Below, in pieces: positions 1-8,036 of a stretch of DNA of 25,023 nt. The position numbers were made by a program, and so were the translations under genes. Location: contig CAJUMW010000003.1 of the NCBI GenBank assembly GCA_910587625.1, positions 109,927 through 134,949 on the forward strand, written 5' to 3'. Position 1 is the stretch's first letter, and each line of letters begins with the position of its first letter. The stretch comes from an uncultured Christensenellaceae bacterium. GTDB lineage: Bacteria; Bacillota; Clostridia; Christensenellales; Borkfalkiaceae. The notes under the pieces are model-generated. The model was not told the origin of the DNA. It worked only from the letters and a program-made list of their open reading frames with translations, and did no database searches.

Positions 1-211
1 CATTTTCATCACATGCGCCTGGAAATTTTTCTGGAAAAGTTAAAATATTGTCAATTTCCCCGACATATTTTTTTGCAATCTTCCGCATTTGAGGAATTCT
101 CACGCCCAAAACGTTTAAACTGTCATTCTTCAAAAGCTTTTTATGAAAATCACGATACCCTGCGTCGGCGTATTCAGACAGTTCAGCCAAAAGCTCGCGA
201 TAAGTAATCAT
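1..211 (-). CDS. DNA alkylation repair protein, AlkD-like (N-terminal part, cut by window edge)
   Basis: Only the first 70 codons are in the window; the reading frame runs open off the left edge. The protein starts MITYRELLAELSEYADAGYR and continues with an LGVRIPQMRKIAKKY segment at about residues 33-47. That pattern (a helical start, then 'GVR.P..R.IAK') is typical of the AlkD-type DNA alkylation repair family, HEAT-like-repeat glycosylases that remove N3- and N7-alkylated purines. The start at 211 has a good ribosome binding site, AAGGAGAT, about 6 bases upstream (plus-strand 218-225). The gene begins 29 bases inside the end of the preceding glycosylase gene, so the two are probably co-translated as the last visible genes of the uvrC operon. 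The active-site region lies outside the window and cannot be checked. The family call is by recognition of the N-terminus only. Confidence 0.8.
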   Translation of the reverse strand, partial: MITYRELLAELSEYADAGYRDFHKKLLKNDSLNVLGVRIPQMRKIAKKYVGEIDNILTFPEKFPGACDEN

Positions 212-662
212 ACCAAATCTCCTTTGTAAATCGGGTATTTGCCGGACTTGTCGACGGTAACTTTACATACGGTACGCCGATGTCTGAAAAGTTTTTTTCA
301 AAAATCGAAAAAGCCTTACCGCCGTTAACTATTATAAAACTTATTTTGGAATTTTGCAATACCTTTTTTATATCGGCTACCTTAAAATTTTTAATAGTAT
401 CGTCTTTTGAGCCTTCTATTTCACATTCGGTAACTATATCCCAAAGCGCAATGCGGCGTTTCTTTAAAAATTCTTTCTTTTCTTCAACGGTCTGCGGCAC
501 TTCGTCACCGAAAAAACCGCTTATTGTTTTCCAAAACCTATTTTGTTTATTGCCGTAATAAAATTGTACTTGCCTGCTCTTTACCGACGGAAAACTACCC
601 AATATAAGTAACTTGCTGTTATCGTCATAGCAGGGCTCGAAACCGCGCTTAATCTCCGACAT
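183..662 (-). CDS. Hypoxanthine/uracil-DNA glycosylase family protein (DNA-deoxyinosine glycosylase-like)
   Basis: A 159-residue protein of the uracil-DNA glycosylase superfamily. Visible motifs are LILGSFPSVKSR (19-30, the superfamily motif A region), FYYGNKQNRFW (34-44) and, near the end, PSTSPANTRF (136-145). This set matches the short 'DNA-deoxyinosine glycosylase' (HDG, family 6) branch, which removes deaminated adenine (hypoxanthine), rather than the standard Ung family. The length is normal for the group. The gene starts 2 bases after the stop of the M16 peptidase gene with no evident ribosome binding site, suggesting translational coupling, and overlaps the AlkD-like gene by 29 bases. 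Its role would be base-excision repair in the cytoplasm. The exact substrate (hypoxanthine, uracil, or both) cannot be read from sequence alone. Confidence 0.85.
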   Translation of the reverse strand: MSEIKRGFEPCYDDNSKLLILGSFPSVKSRQVQFYYGNKQNRFWKTISGFFGDEVPQTVEEKKEFLKKRRIALWDIVTECEIEGSKDDTIKNFKVADIKKVLQNSKISFIIVNGGKAFSIFEKNFSDIGVPYVKLPSTSPANTRFTKEIWYDYLSRAFG

Positions 663-664
663 AA

Positions 665-1897
665 TTATATAGGCTTGTCCACCACGCCTACAAGCGAGGC
701 AGCCTTTTTATCTTCGCTGAAATTGAACTCGATTGCCGCCAACACGTCGTTTAACGTAACCGCTTCAATCTTTTTGACCCTGTCCTCGAAATCATATACC
801 CGACCGCTGTACAAAAGTTCTTTACCGAACAAAAGCATCTGCGAGCTTGTACTCTCCTGAGCAAAAATCGAAGATGAAATAAGCTGTTCTTTGCCCCTTA
901 AAAACTCCTCTTCAGTTACCTTTTGCGTCTTTATTGCCTTAATGCAATTGTAAATTGCTTCAACGGACTGCAAGTATTTTTTTGCATTTACGCCTGCATA
1001 AATAGACAGCGCCCCCGTTTCGGCGTATGTGGAAACGTATGAGTAGACCGTGTACGCAAGCCCGAGCTCTTCTCTTACCGTCTGAAACAATCTCGATGAA
1101 ACGCCGCCGCCGAAAATTACGTTCATAATCTGCGTTGCGTCATAAAGCTCGTCGTATCTTTTTACCGTGGGAAAAGCAAGCCCGATATGCACCTGTTCAA
1201 TCTCTTTACGCTTTAAAAGCGAACCGCCTAGAAGATTGACATCTATTTTGCCGCGTTTACAGCATCTGTTTTCAATCTTTGAAAAGTACTTGTCCACAAG
1301 CTCTTCGGCAAGCTTGACGTCTATGTTTCCCGCCATAGAAATTACTATATTGTCGGGAACATAGTGCTTTGACATATAATTGCTGACGTCGCTTTTCGTA
1401 AATCCCGAAACATTGGCTTTGGAGCCTAAAATATTCCTGCCGTAGCCGCGCTCACCGTAGAAAGCGCGCGACAACAAGTCGAGGCACAAATCATCGGGAG
1501 TATCCTCATTCATATTGATTTCTTCTATTATAACGCCCTTTTCCTTGGCCATTTCCTCTTCGGGGAAAGTACTTTCAAGAAAAATATCGGCAAGTATTTC
1601 AAAAGCTTCCGCCGCATGATTTGTCGTCGATTTGGCGTAATAGCAAGTAAGGTCTTTACCTGTAAAAGCGTTCATTTGCGCACCTATTCTATCCATTTCG
1701 TCCGAAATTTGAAAAGAAGTGCGTTTTTTTGTGCCTTTGAACATCATATGTTCTATAAAATGCGAAATGCCGTCCTCTTTATCGGTTTCTACGGAAGCAC
1801 CCGTGTGTACGAGTATTCCCATAGTAACCGACAAAAGACCGGTCATTGGGTTGACTACAAGCTGTAAACCGTTCGATAGTTTTTTATAGTGTATCAT
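665..1897 (-). CDS. mlpA: M16 family zinc peptidase (processing-protease-like)
   Basis: A 410-residue M16 (pitrilysin/insulinase) peptidase. The inverted zinc motif HxxEH is intact at H46-F-I-E49-H50, and the downstream acidic ligand region is EKGVIIEEINMNED (118-131), where E125 or E126 should be the third zinc ligand. The length fits the one-chain, two-domain class resembling mitochondrial processing peptidase and B. subtilis MlpA (YmxG). There is no signal peptide, so it is presumably cytoplasmic. The start has a good ribosome binding site (TTAGGAGAACA before ATG) and overlaps the stop of the ylxY-like gene by 4 bases (ATGA). In B. subtilis, ylxY and mlpA are also neighbours, which supports the orthology. 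The physiological substrate is unknown; the symbol rests on similarity and synteny. Confidence 0.88.
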   Translation of the reverse strand: MIHYKKLSNGLQLVVNPMTGLLSVTMGILVHTGASVETDKEDGISHFIEHMMFKGTKKRTSFQISDEMDRIGAQMNAFTGKDLTCYYAKSTTNHAAEAFEILADIFLESTFPEEEMAKEKGVIIEEINMNEDTPDDLCLDLLSRAFYGERGYGRNILGSKANVSGFTKSDVSNYMSKHYVPDNIVISMAGNIDVKLAEELVDKYFSKIENRCCKRGKIDVNLLGGSLLKRKEIEQVHIGLAFPTVKRYDELYDATQIMNVIFGGGVSSRLFQTVREELGLAYTVYSYVSTYAETGALSIYAGVNAKKYLQSVEAIYNCIKAIKTQKVTEEEFLRGKEQLISSSIFAQESTSSQMLLFGKELLYSGRVYDFEDRVKKIEAVTLNDVLAAIEFNFSEDKKAASLVGVVDKPI

Positions 1898-2601
1898 TGT
1901 TCTCCTAAAATTTGGGAAATAACGGCGGTTTTTAGTCCGTTTTCTCCTATGTATTTTAATATTTCGGGCAAAGCATCAACTGTCTGCGCCTTGGGGTGCA
2001 TCAGTATAAATTCTCCCGATTTTAAATTTTTAGTTGCTCGCTGAATTAAAACGTTTACGTCATTATCTCTCCAGTCAATGGTGTCGCGCGACCACATAAT
2101 TACTTTCATTCCAAGTGAAGCGCAAGCTGCCAAAGTGTTGTCGTTATACGCTCCCGACGGCGGCGCAAACAACTCTACTTTTTTACCGCAAATCATTTCC
2201 AACAGCTTTACGCTGGGGCGAATTTCCTCTAAATTTGCGTCATATGACATCTTCGAATGGTCCTTATGAAAATAACCGTGACTGCCGATTTCGTGACCGC
2301 GATTATAAATCTCGCGCACGCAGTCAACATTGTCGTCAGCCCAGCTACCACCAATAAAAAACGTGGCTTTTGCCTCGTATTCATCGAGAATATCGAGTAT
2401 TTTTAATACGTTTTCACTGCTTTCGTAGATATTAAACGTTAATCCCACTTCGTCGTTTTCATCGTTGCCGCTCGCAAACAAATTGGGATTTTCGTAGATT
2501 ACTGCTGTTGCGTTGCCGCTGTAATAGCCTACAATCGATACTGCAAGTACTACAACCATCAACGCCAAGTTAGTTAAAATTGTAAAAAGTTTGCTTTTCA
2601 A
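1894..2601 (-). CDS. ylxY: Polysaccharide deacetylase-like protein, YlxY type (sporulation lineage), atypical active site
   Basis: A 235-residue protein with one N-terminal membrane segment (about 8-27) and a NodB/CE4 fold, so it is probably membrane-anchored and faces outward. Of the usual CE4 motifs, the metal histidines are kept (S107-HGYF-H112), as are D173-TIDW and LMHP (200-203). Motif 1, normally TFDDG with the catalytic and metal-binding aspartates, reads TFNIYE (55-60). Motif 3, normally RxPxG, reads APPSG (146-150). This degenerate pattern resembles the YlxY subfamily of endospore formers more than active PgdA-type enzymes. The next gene is mlpA, the same pair as in B. subtilis. The start codon is TTG, with an in-frame stop just upstream and only a weak GGGGTAA ribosome binding site; an internal ATG at residue 15 would cut into the membrane segment. 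Catalytic activity is doubtful. Confidence 0.82.
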   Translation of the reverse strand: MKSKLFTILTNLALMVVVLAVSIVGYYSGNATAVIYENPNLFASGNDENDEVGLTFNIYESSENVLKILDILDEYEAKATFFIGGSWADDNVDCVREIYNRGHEIGSHGYFHKDHSKMSYDANLEEIRPSVKLLEMICGKKVELFAPPSGAYNDNTLAACASLGMKVIMWSRDTIDWRDNDVNVLIQRATKNLKSGEFILMHPKAQTVDALPEILKYIGENGLKTAVISQILGEQ

Positions 2602-2662
2602 TTAGTTTACCCCAAAATAATATTACTATTAATATAATATTACGTTGATACGACTAACTTGA

Positions 2663-5023
2663 CTATCTTAACTTTATAAATGTAACGCCCGTTTCTCCTT
2701 CGCCGTATTTTCCGAGTCTGAAACTTTCCACACGCCTGTGCCGTTTCAAATGTTCGGCAATAGCCGTTCTCAACTTACCCGTTCCCACGCCATGTATAAC
2801 TTTTATCTCTTCAAGATTGTCCATTACCGCCTTGTCGATAAAATTATCCACTTCGATTATAGCCTCCGGCACGGTCAGTCCCAAAATATTAATTTCAAGC
2901 ACAGGCAAAGATTTTGGCATTTGCTTAACAACTTTTATTTTCTTTGGCGCGGAGCTTTCGTTGCCGACTATCAACAAGTCGCTTAATTTTAAGTGCATTT
3001 TTAAGCTTCCGCACACAACTTCCGCCTCACTCTTTTTCTCGTTAAACGCAGTGACCGTTCCCTTGCTTTCCATCGGCTTTATAAAAACTGTTATTCCGAC
3101 TTTTATATTGCTCTGCGTTGCCTCGCAATAATCCACAACCTTTTTTTTATCGCCATCTTCGTCGAAGGCGCTTTGCTCAAGCTTATTTTTAAGCGTGCGC
3201 GCGGCAATAAGGTCAGCTTCTGTTAGCTCTTCTTTTTTAAAAAGCTGTTCTATTTCAGCAAGCATCTTCTCAGCTTTTTCCGTTCTGTCGGCAATTATGC
3301 GTCTGCTTTCGGTGCGAGCGGAACGGTTGATTTTTTCCTTTTCTCTATTAAGCTCGTTAATTTGCGCATTTACTTTGTCAAGCTTTACCTTCCATTCACG
3401 CTCGATTTGCGAAATTTCGGCAAGCTTACTTTCCGCTTCTATCCTACTTTCTTCTGCGCGCCGTACCACATTTTCGAAACTGCGCGCCCCGTCTGAAAGA
3501 TACAGATCGGCTTGTTCGAGTATATCACTGCTCATACCCAGTCTCCGCGCTATCGCGAGGGCGCAGCTTGCGCCGGGTAAACCTATTTTTATGCGGTAAA
3601 GCGGCTTTAACGTATCGGAATCAAACTCCATACTCGCATTTTCAATCCCTCCGACAGTATAGGCAAACTCTTTAAGCGATGTAAAATGAGTTGTAACAAT
3701 ACCCTTAGAGCCGCAATCAATTAAATGTTTTACGACAGCTTTTGCAAGAGCCTGCCCCTCGTCGGGGTTTGTTCCGCCACCAAGCTCGTCAATTAAAATA
3801 AGGCAATTTTTTGCGGCACGGTTACAAATATCTATTATATTTGTAATATGTGACGAAAACGTAGACAAGCTTTCCTCTATGCTTTGGCTGTCACCGATAT
3901 TGCAGAATATTCCGTCAAACACTGCTACCGAGCTCCCCTCCGCGGCACAAATAAATAGTCCGCACGCCGCCATAAGGCAGAACAACCCCGTCATTTTAAG
4001 CGTTACCGTTTTACCGCCGGTATTCGCTCCGCTCAGAAGCAAATAATTATAAGATGAGCCAAGCTCTAATGAAACGGGAACAACTTTTTCACGAACTATT
4101 AACGGGTGCCTACCTTTGATGATATTGATATAGCCCCTATCGTTTACCTTCGGCATCGAGCATTTATGCACATATCCGTACTCTGCACAGGCAAATAAAC
4201 TGTCGATATACGCGAGCTTTTGCGTGTTTATTGTTAACTGCTCGCACATATCTCCGACGCGCTTTGAAAGTGATTTTAAAATTGCCTCAACCTCTTCGCG
4301 TTCGTCTATATAGAGTGCAATCAGTTCGTTGTTGAGTTCAAGAATATATTCAGGCTCTATAAAAAAAGTTGCGCCCGTCTTTGAACGGTCGTGAACAAAG
4401 CCCTTGACGTGATTTTTATGTTCGGCTTTGACGGGTATAACGTACCTGTCGTTTCGCATAGTGACCACGCCGTCTTGCAAAAACTCGCTGTCTTTACCGG
4501 ACGAGTACTCCGAAAGTTTTTCTCTAATCCTTGAATTTAAGTTCTTAATTCTTGTACGGATACTAAAAAGTTTGTCGCTTGCATAATCGCTTAACGCATC
4601 GACCGAAATAATTTTATCGACTATGTCGCGTTCCAAATTTTCGTCAAAATAGATATCCTTAACCAAAGAACGCATTAAAACAAGTTCTTCGTCGTCGATT
4701 TTCGTTATCGAAATATAGATATTTCTCGACGACCTTAAAAGCGCGGCTATATCCAACAACTCGGCGCAGGTTAAAACCGAACCCTTATTAGCTCGCACAA
4801 GCTCGTTATCAACATTCCCGAAATTTTCAACCTTATTTATTCCGTAATTGTACAATAACTTGTCGCACTCTTTTGTAAAATTAAGTCGTTGCCTTACTTC
4901 TTTTAAGTCTTTTGAAGGTTGGCAACCCAAAATTAGCGCCTTTCCGCTATCCAACGAGCAATATTCGGAAACCGCCGACAAAATTTTATTGAGTTCAAGC
5001 TTTTCAAGACTTCTTTTATCCAT
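2663..5023 (-). CDS. mutS2: MutS2 family ATPase/endonuclease with Smr domain
   Basis: A 786-residue MutS2, the usual family length. The N-terminal third is the clamp/lever region lacking MutS mismatch-recognition domains. The ATPase follows with Walker A GANTGGKT (332-339), signature DSQSIEESLSTFSSH (378-392) and Walker B LILIDELGGGTNPDEG (408-423). A charged coiled-coil insertion lies around 510-600. The C-terminal Smr nuclease domain covers about 709-786 and includes HGVGTGKLR (744-752). MutS2 proteins suppress recombination in some bacteria and in B. subtilis act on collided ribosomes (RqcU); sequence cannot decide which role applies here. The gene begins 9 bases after the U32 gene with no clear ribosome binding site, so it is expected to depend on operon transcription and coupled translation. 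Confidence 0.96.
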   Translation of the reverse strand: MDKRSLEKLELNKILSAVSEYCSLDSGKALILGCQPSKDLKEVRQRLNFTKECDKLLYNYGINKVENFGNVDNELVRANKGSVLTCAELLDIAALLRSSRNIYISITKIDDEELVLMRSLVKDIYFDENLERDIVDKIISVDALSDYASDKLFSIRTRIKNLNSRIREKLSEYSSGKDSEFLQDGVVTMRNDRYVIPVKAEHKNHVKGFVHDRSKTGATFFIEPEYILELNNELIALYIDEREEVEAILKSLSKRVGDMCEQLTINTQKLAYIDSLFACAEYGYVHKCSMPKVNDRGYINIIKGRHPLIVREKVVPVSLELGSSYNYLLLSGANTGGKTVTLKMTGLFCLMAACGLFICAAEGSSVAVFDGIFCNIGDSQSIEESLSTFSSHITNIIDICNRAAKNCLILIDELGGGTNPDEGQALAKAVVKHLIDCGSKGIVTTHFTSLKEFAYTVGGIENASMEFDSDTLKPLYRIKIGLPGASCALAIARRLGMSSDILEQADLYLSDGARSFENVVRRAEESRIEAESKLAEISQIEREWKVKLDKVNAQINELNREKEKINRSARTESRRIIADRTEKAEKMLAEIEQLFKKEELTEADLIAARTLKNKLEQSAFDEDGDKKKVVDYCEATQSNIKVGITVFIKPMESKGTVTAFNEKKSEAEVVCGSLKMHLKLSDLLIVGNESSAPKKIKVVKQMPKSLPVLEINILGLTVPEAIIEVDNFIDKAVMDNLEEIKVIHGVGTGKLRTAIAEHLKRHRRVESFRLGKYGEGETGVTFIKLR

Positions 5024-5032
5024 ACTTTGATT

Positions 5033-7207
5033 TTAAACGACAGGAGACGTGCCGTGCCCCTTTGTATAATTTTTTAAAACAGCTCGCAAATCGTTTGACG
5101 ATTTGCAAATTGTAGTTATAGTTTTGCCGTCAAGCAATGTGCAGTCGCACAATATTCCAGTGCCGCACTCTCCGTTGACCAAATCAGCACAGTTAAACAC
5201 TTCAAAACGACATTCTCCAAAAGAATATCTGTGCAGTGGAAATTTTCTGCCGTTTTCGTCGGTCAAAACATATTTTCTACGTTTATCGCAAGTTTTACAC
5301 TTTTTACCGAACGGACAGTATATTAAATCCATAACCTTAATATTACCGCTGCTCAAATAAAAAGTTTTTTCTGTTTTTAAAATTTTAATTTCGGTTTCCG
5401 TCAACTCTTTGGAAAGACAAATATAGTTCGCTTGACAGTAATTTAAGTCGACTCGGTTAGAAATATTTAAGCCCGTACCAACAAAAAGACGGGTATGCAA
5501 TTTCTCTGCAAGCTCAAACCCGTATATCCCCTCGCAAAATATACCGTCAAATTTCTTGATTAAAGGAATAAGTTTTTCTATTTCCAGACCTGTCAAATAA
5601 GGCGGCAAATATAGATATTTTTCTCCGTTAAAATTTTCAGTTAGCGCCGAAATATCTTCGTCTAAGCTTTCGAGCTTTAAAATAGCAATATCACAGGCAA
5701 TTCCGTTAAAAGTTGTACAAATTGCTGCAAATTTTTCGTTTTTTTGCTCGCATACTTGCGGCAAAGTATAAGTCGGCTTGTAGCTTTTGTTGTGGTTTTG
5801 CGAAATATTCAGCCAATAATCATTATAAATACTGCGGCGCAGGGCATTGAGTTCGGATACGGGAACAAAGACTCCATCCGTTTCAAATTGCGTAAATTCA
5901 ACGGAAAACGGGTATTTATCTACTTTTTTAAAACAATTTTCGTAATCGTTTTCGCTCAACGGTCTGTTTAAGGATGCGGAAAGCTCGGTTGTTCCAAAGT
6001 AAATTTTTCCGTTTACTGTAACTTGTGCCTTTTTACCCACCATAAACCGCGCCGAAACCGTCAATGAAATTAACCTTTTTTCGTTCAACAGACGAGCATT
6101 TAAAACCGTATCGGTCGTCACGAAAAGTTTATCCCCGTTTTTTAAACGTGCTGTTGAAGAAACAACGATATTCGACCCGATTTTATTTAAATATTTCGCC
6201 CCCCCGACTTCTTTTCCGTCGCGCAAAACCTTAAAGTAGTCCCCGACAACAAAATTTTGATTACTTTCACATATATATTTGCCGTTTTCAACCTTGACGG
6301 TGCCGACATATTCCCCTATATGTCCTTGAACTGCGGAAGATAAAAAGCTTTTATCCTGTCCCCAGGCAAGCCCCTTTGTATAATTTCCGCGATTATAAGT
6401 GCGCTTTAAGTCGCTCAAATCGTTTCTTTCAGGTTTATCGTCTAAAATACCGCGGTAATATTTTACCGCCGCGGATACATATTCCGCGCGGCGCATTCTG
6501 CCCTCGATTTTGAATGAAACAACACCACAACCCAGCAATTCCTCAATATTTTGCCCGATACATAAATCGGAAAGCGATAATTTATATGATAAATCCTCAA
6601 ATCCCTCTCTGTCTATAGAATAACGCTTTCTACACGGCTGTTTACACCTGCCTCTATTACCGCTATTACCGCCGCCAAATGACGACATATAACATTGCCC
6701 CGAAAAACAGGTGCAAAGCGCGCCCTGTACAAAAACTTCGGTCTCGATTATTTCCGCAATAGCCTTTATATCCGAAATATTAGTTTCCCGAGCCAAAATT
6801 ACGCGCGAAAAACCCATTTTCTTCGCAAATTTTGCTCCATAAACGTTACAAATACCAGCCTGCGTAGATAAATGGAGAACTATTTCGGGATAATTATCTT
6901 TAATAAATTTACCCAAAAAAACGTCTGAAACAATCAGCGCGTCCGCGCCCAAATTCCAAGCCGAAAGGGCGGTCTGCAAAAACTCGTCTACTTCGACGTC
7001 TTTTACAAGCGTATTCATCGCTACATAAACTTTAACGCCGAAAGCATGACAGTATGATGTTGCCTCAGAAAGACTTTCGTAGTCAAAATTTTCGGCAGAG
7101 TTTCTTGCAGAATATAGTTTAAGTCCCAAATAAACGGCATCCGCACCGGCATTTACAGCCGCAACCAAACTGTTTTTATCTCCGACAGGGGCTAATATTT
7201 CAGACAT
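5033..7207 (-). CDS. U32 family protein, RlhA/TrhP-like RNA hydroxylation factor
   Basis: A 724-residue member of 'peptidase family U32', now known to act in RNA modification (TrhP in tRNA uridine 5-hydroxylation, RlhA in 23S rRNA cytidine hydroxylation). The start MSEILAPVGDKNSLVAAVNA and GADAVYLG (21-28) are typical. The cysteine cluster GALC...SGQC...GRCKQPC (C165, C172, C188, C192, plus an extra C167) matches the family's iron-sulfur ligands. The length and the long middle/C-terminal extension resemble RlhA (DUF3656-containing). A second cysteine-rich patch, CPFGKKCKTC, lies near the C-terminus. I chose the ATG at 7207, which overlaps the HAD stop codon by 8 bases and gives the family's normal N-terminus; an ATG at 7225 would add six residues. 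Neither has a clear ribosome binding site, so coupling to the HAD gene is likely. Confidence 0.9.
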   Translation of the reverse strand: MSEILAPVGDKNSLVAAVNAGADAVYLGLKLYSARNSAENFDYESLSEATSYCHAFGVKVYVAMNTLVKDVEVDEFLQTALSAWNLGADALIVSDVFLGKFIKDNYPEIVLHLSTQAGICNVYGAKFAKKMGFSRVILARETNISDIKAIAEIIETEVFVQGALCTCFSGQCYMSSFGGGNSGNRGRCKQPCRKRYSIDREGFEDLSYKLSLSDLCIGQNIEELLGCGVVSFKIEGRMRRAEYVSAAVKYYRGILDDKPERNDLSDLKRTYNRGNYTKGLAWGQDKSFLSSAVQGHIGEYVGTVKVENGKYICESNQNFVVGDYFKVLRDGKEVGGAKYLNKIGSNIVVSSTARLKNGDKLFVTTDTVLNARLLNEKRLISLTVSARFMVGKKAQVTVNGKIYFGTTELSASLNRPLSENDYENCFKKVDKYPFSVEFTQFETDGVFVPVSELNALRRSIYNDYWLNISQNHNKSYKPTYTLPQVCEQKNEKFAAICTTFNGIACDIAILKLESLDEDISALTENFNGEKYLYLPPYLTGLEIEKLIPLIKKFDGIFCEGIYGFELAEKLHTRLFVGTGLNISNRVDLNYCQANYICLSKELTETEIKILKTEKTFYLSSGNIKVMDLIYCPFGKKCKTCDKRRKYVLTDENGRKFPLHRYSFGECRFEVFNCADLVNGECGTGILCDCTLLDGKTITTICKSSNDLRAVLKNYTKGHGTSPVV

Positions 7208-8036
7208 AGTACTGCGTAAAACCATATTTTTTTATAATTAGAGCTATTGCACCGTCATTGTTTGTGTCTGTAATTAAGTGCGCCTGCTCTTTTAACTGCT
7301 CGTCTGCGTTGCCTACGGCAACACCAAGACCTGCAACTTTAATCATAGATAAATCGTTTAAATTGTCCCCCACAGCAATACAATGTTTAACAGAAACACC
7401 AAAATGCTTACAAAGGAATTTTACCGCTTCTCCTTTTGTTTCGTTTATAGGTGAAACTTCAACAAGAACCTTTGCACTGCAAGTTATATCAAAGCGAGAA
7501 CCAAGCCTATTTATTAGTTCTGAATATAGCTTGTTACGCTCGTTTGGAGCAACAAGGCAGCTTACCTTATGACAGTCAAGCGAATTATTTAAAACAAACT
7601 GCGAAATTTTACCTTCAACAAAAGTTGTTTGTACGCCTATAATGCGCTCATATACCTGCAAGTACTCGTTATCTTTGGGAATGTCCGTATATATCTTATC
7701 CCCGCAATATATATTAATGTATCGACCGAGTTCCTCAATATTTCTACATATTTCATAGGCATCCGTATAGCTAAGCGATATATCTTTTATTATTTTGCCG
7801 CTCTCGATATCTGCAATAACGCAACCCTGATTTGCAATTACCAGCCCTTTTAAGCCCAACTCACGAACACGCGGCAATATCGAACAAAGCATTCTTCCCG
7901 TACAGACGGCAAAAATGCCTCCGCATTCTACATATTCATTTATTGCTTCGACAACCTTTTGCGGTATGCATTGATTGTCGTCGATCAAAGTTCCGTCAAA
8001 GTCCGAAACGATAAGCTTATAGTTTATTTCTTTCAT
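7200..8036 (-). CDS. Cof-type HAD superfamily phosphatase
   Basis: A 278-residue HAD hydrolase of the Cof/YidA type (class IIB cap). Motif I is DFDGT (D12 nucleophile, D14 acid/base), motif II lies in CTGR (45-48), motif III contains K201 in NETKGEAV, and motif IV is GDNLNDLSM (223-231). All catalytic positions are intact. Such enzymes dephosphorylate small sugar phosphates or flavin- and nucleotide-type metabolites; the substrate cannot be predicted here. The start overlaps the uvrC stop by 4 bases (ATGA) and has a ribosome binding site CAGGAAAACTT. The stop overlaps the U32 start, so the gene sits tightly inside the operon. Confidence 0.92.
   Translation of the reverse strand: MKEINYKLIVSDFDGTLIDDNQCIPQKVVEAINEYVECGGIFAVCTGRMLCSILPRVRELGLKGLVIANQGCVIADIESGKIIKDISLSYTDAYEICRNIEELGRYINIYCGDKIYTDIPKDNEYLQVYERIIGVQTTFVEGKISQFVLNNSLDCHKVSCLVAPNERNKLYSELINRLGSRFDITCSAKVLVEVSPINETKGEAVKFLCKHFGVSVKHCIAVGDNLNDLSMIKVAGLGVAVGNADEQLKEQAHLITDTNNDGAIALIIKKYGFTQYYV

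Noticed and set aside
2618..2642. TAATATTA repeated on both sides of CTATTAATA between mutS2 and ylxY
   Set aside because: Pure AT sequence in an AT-rich gap; no promoter or terminator pattern fits, so it is probably composition.
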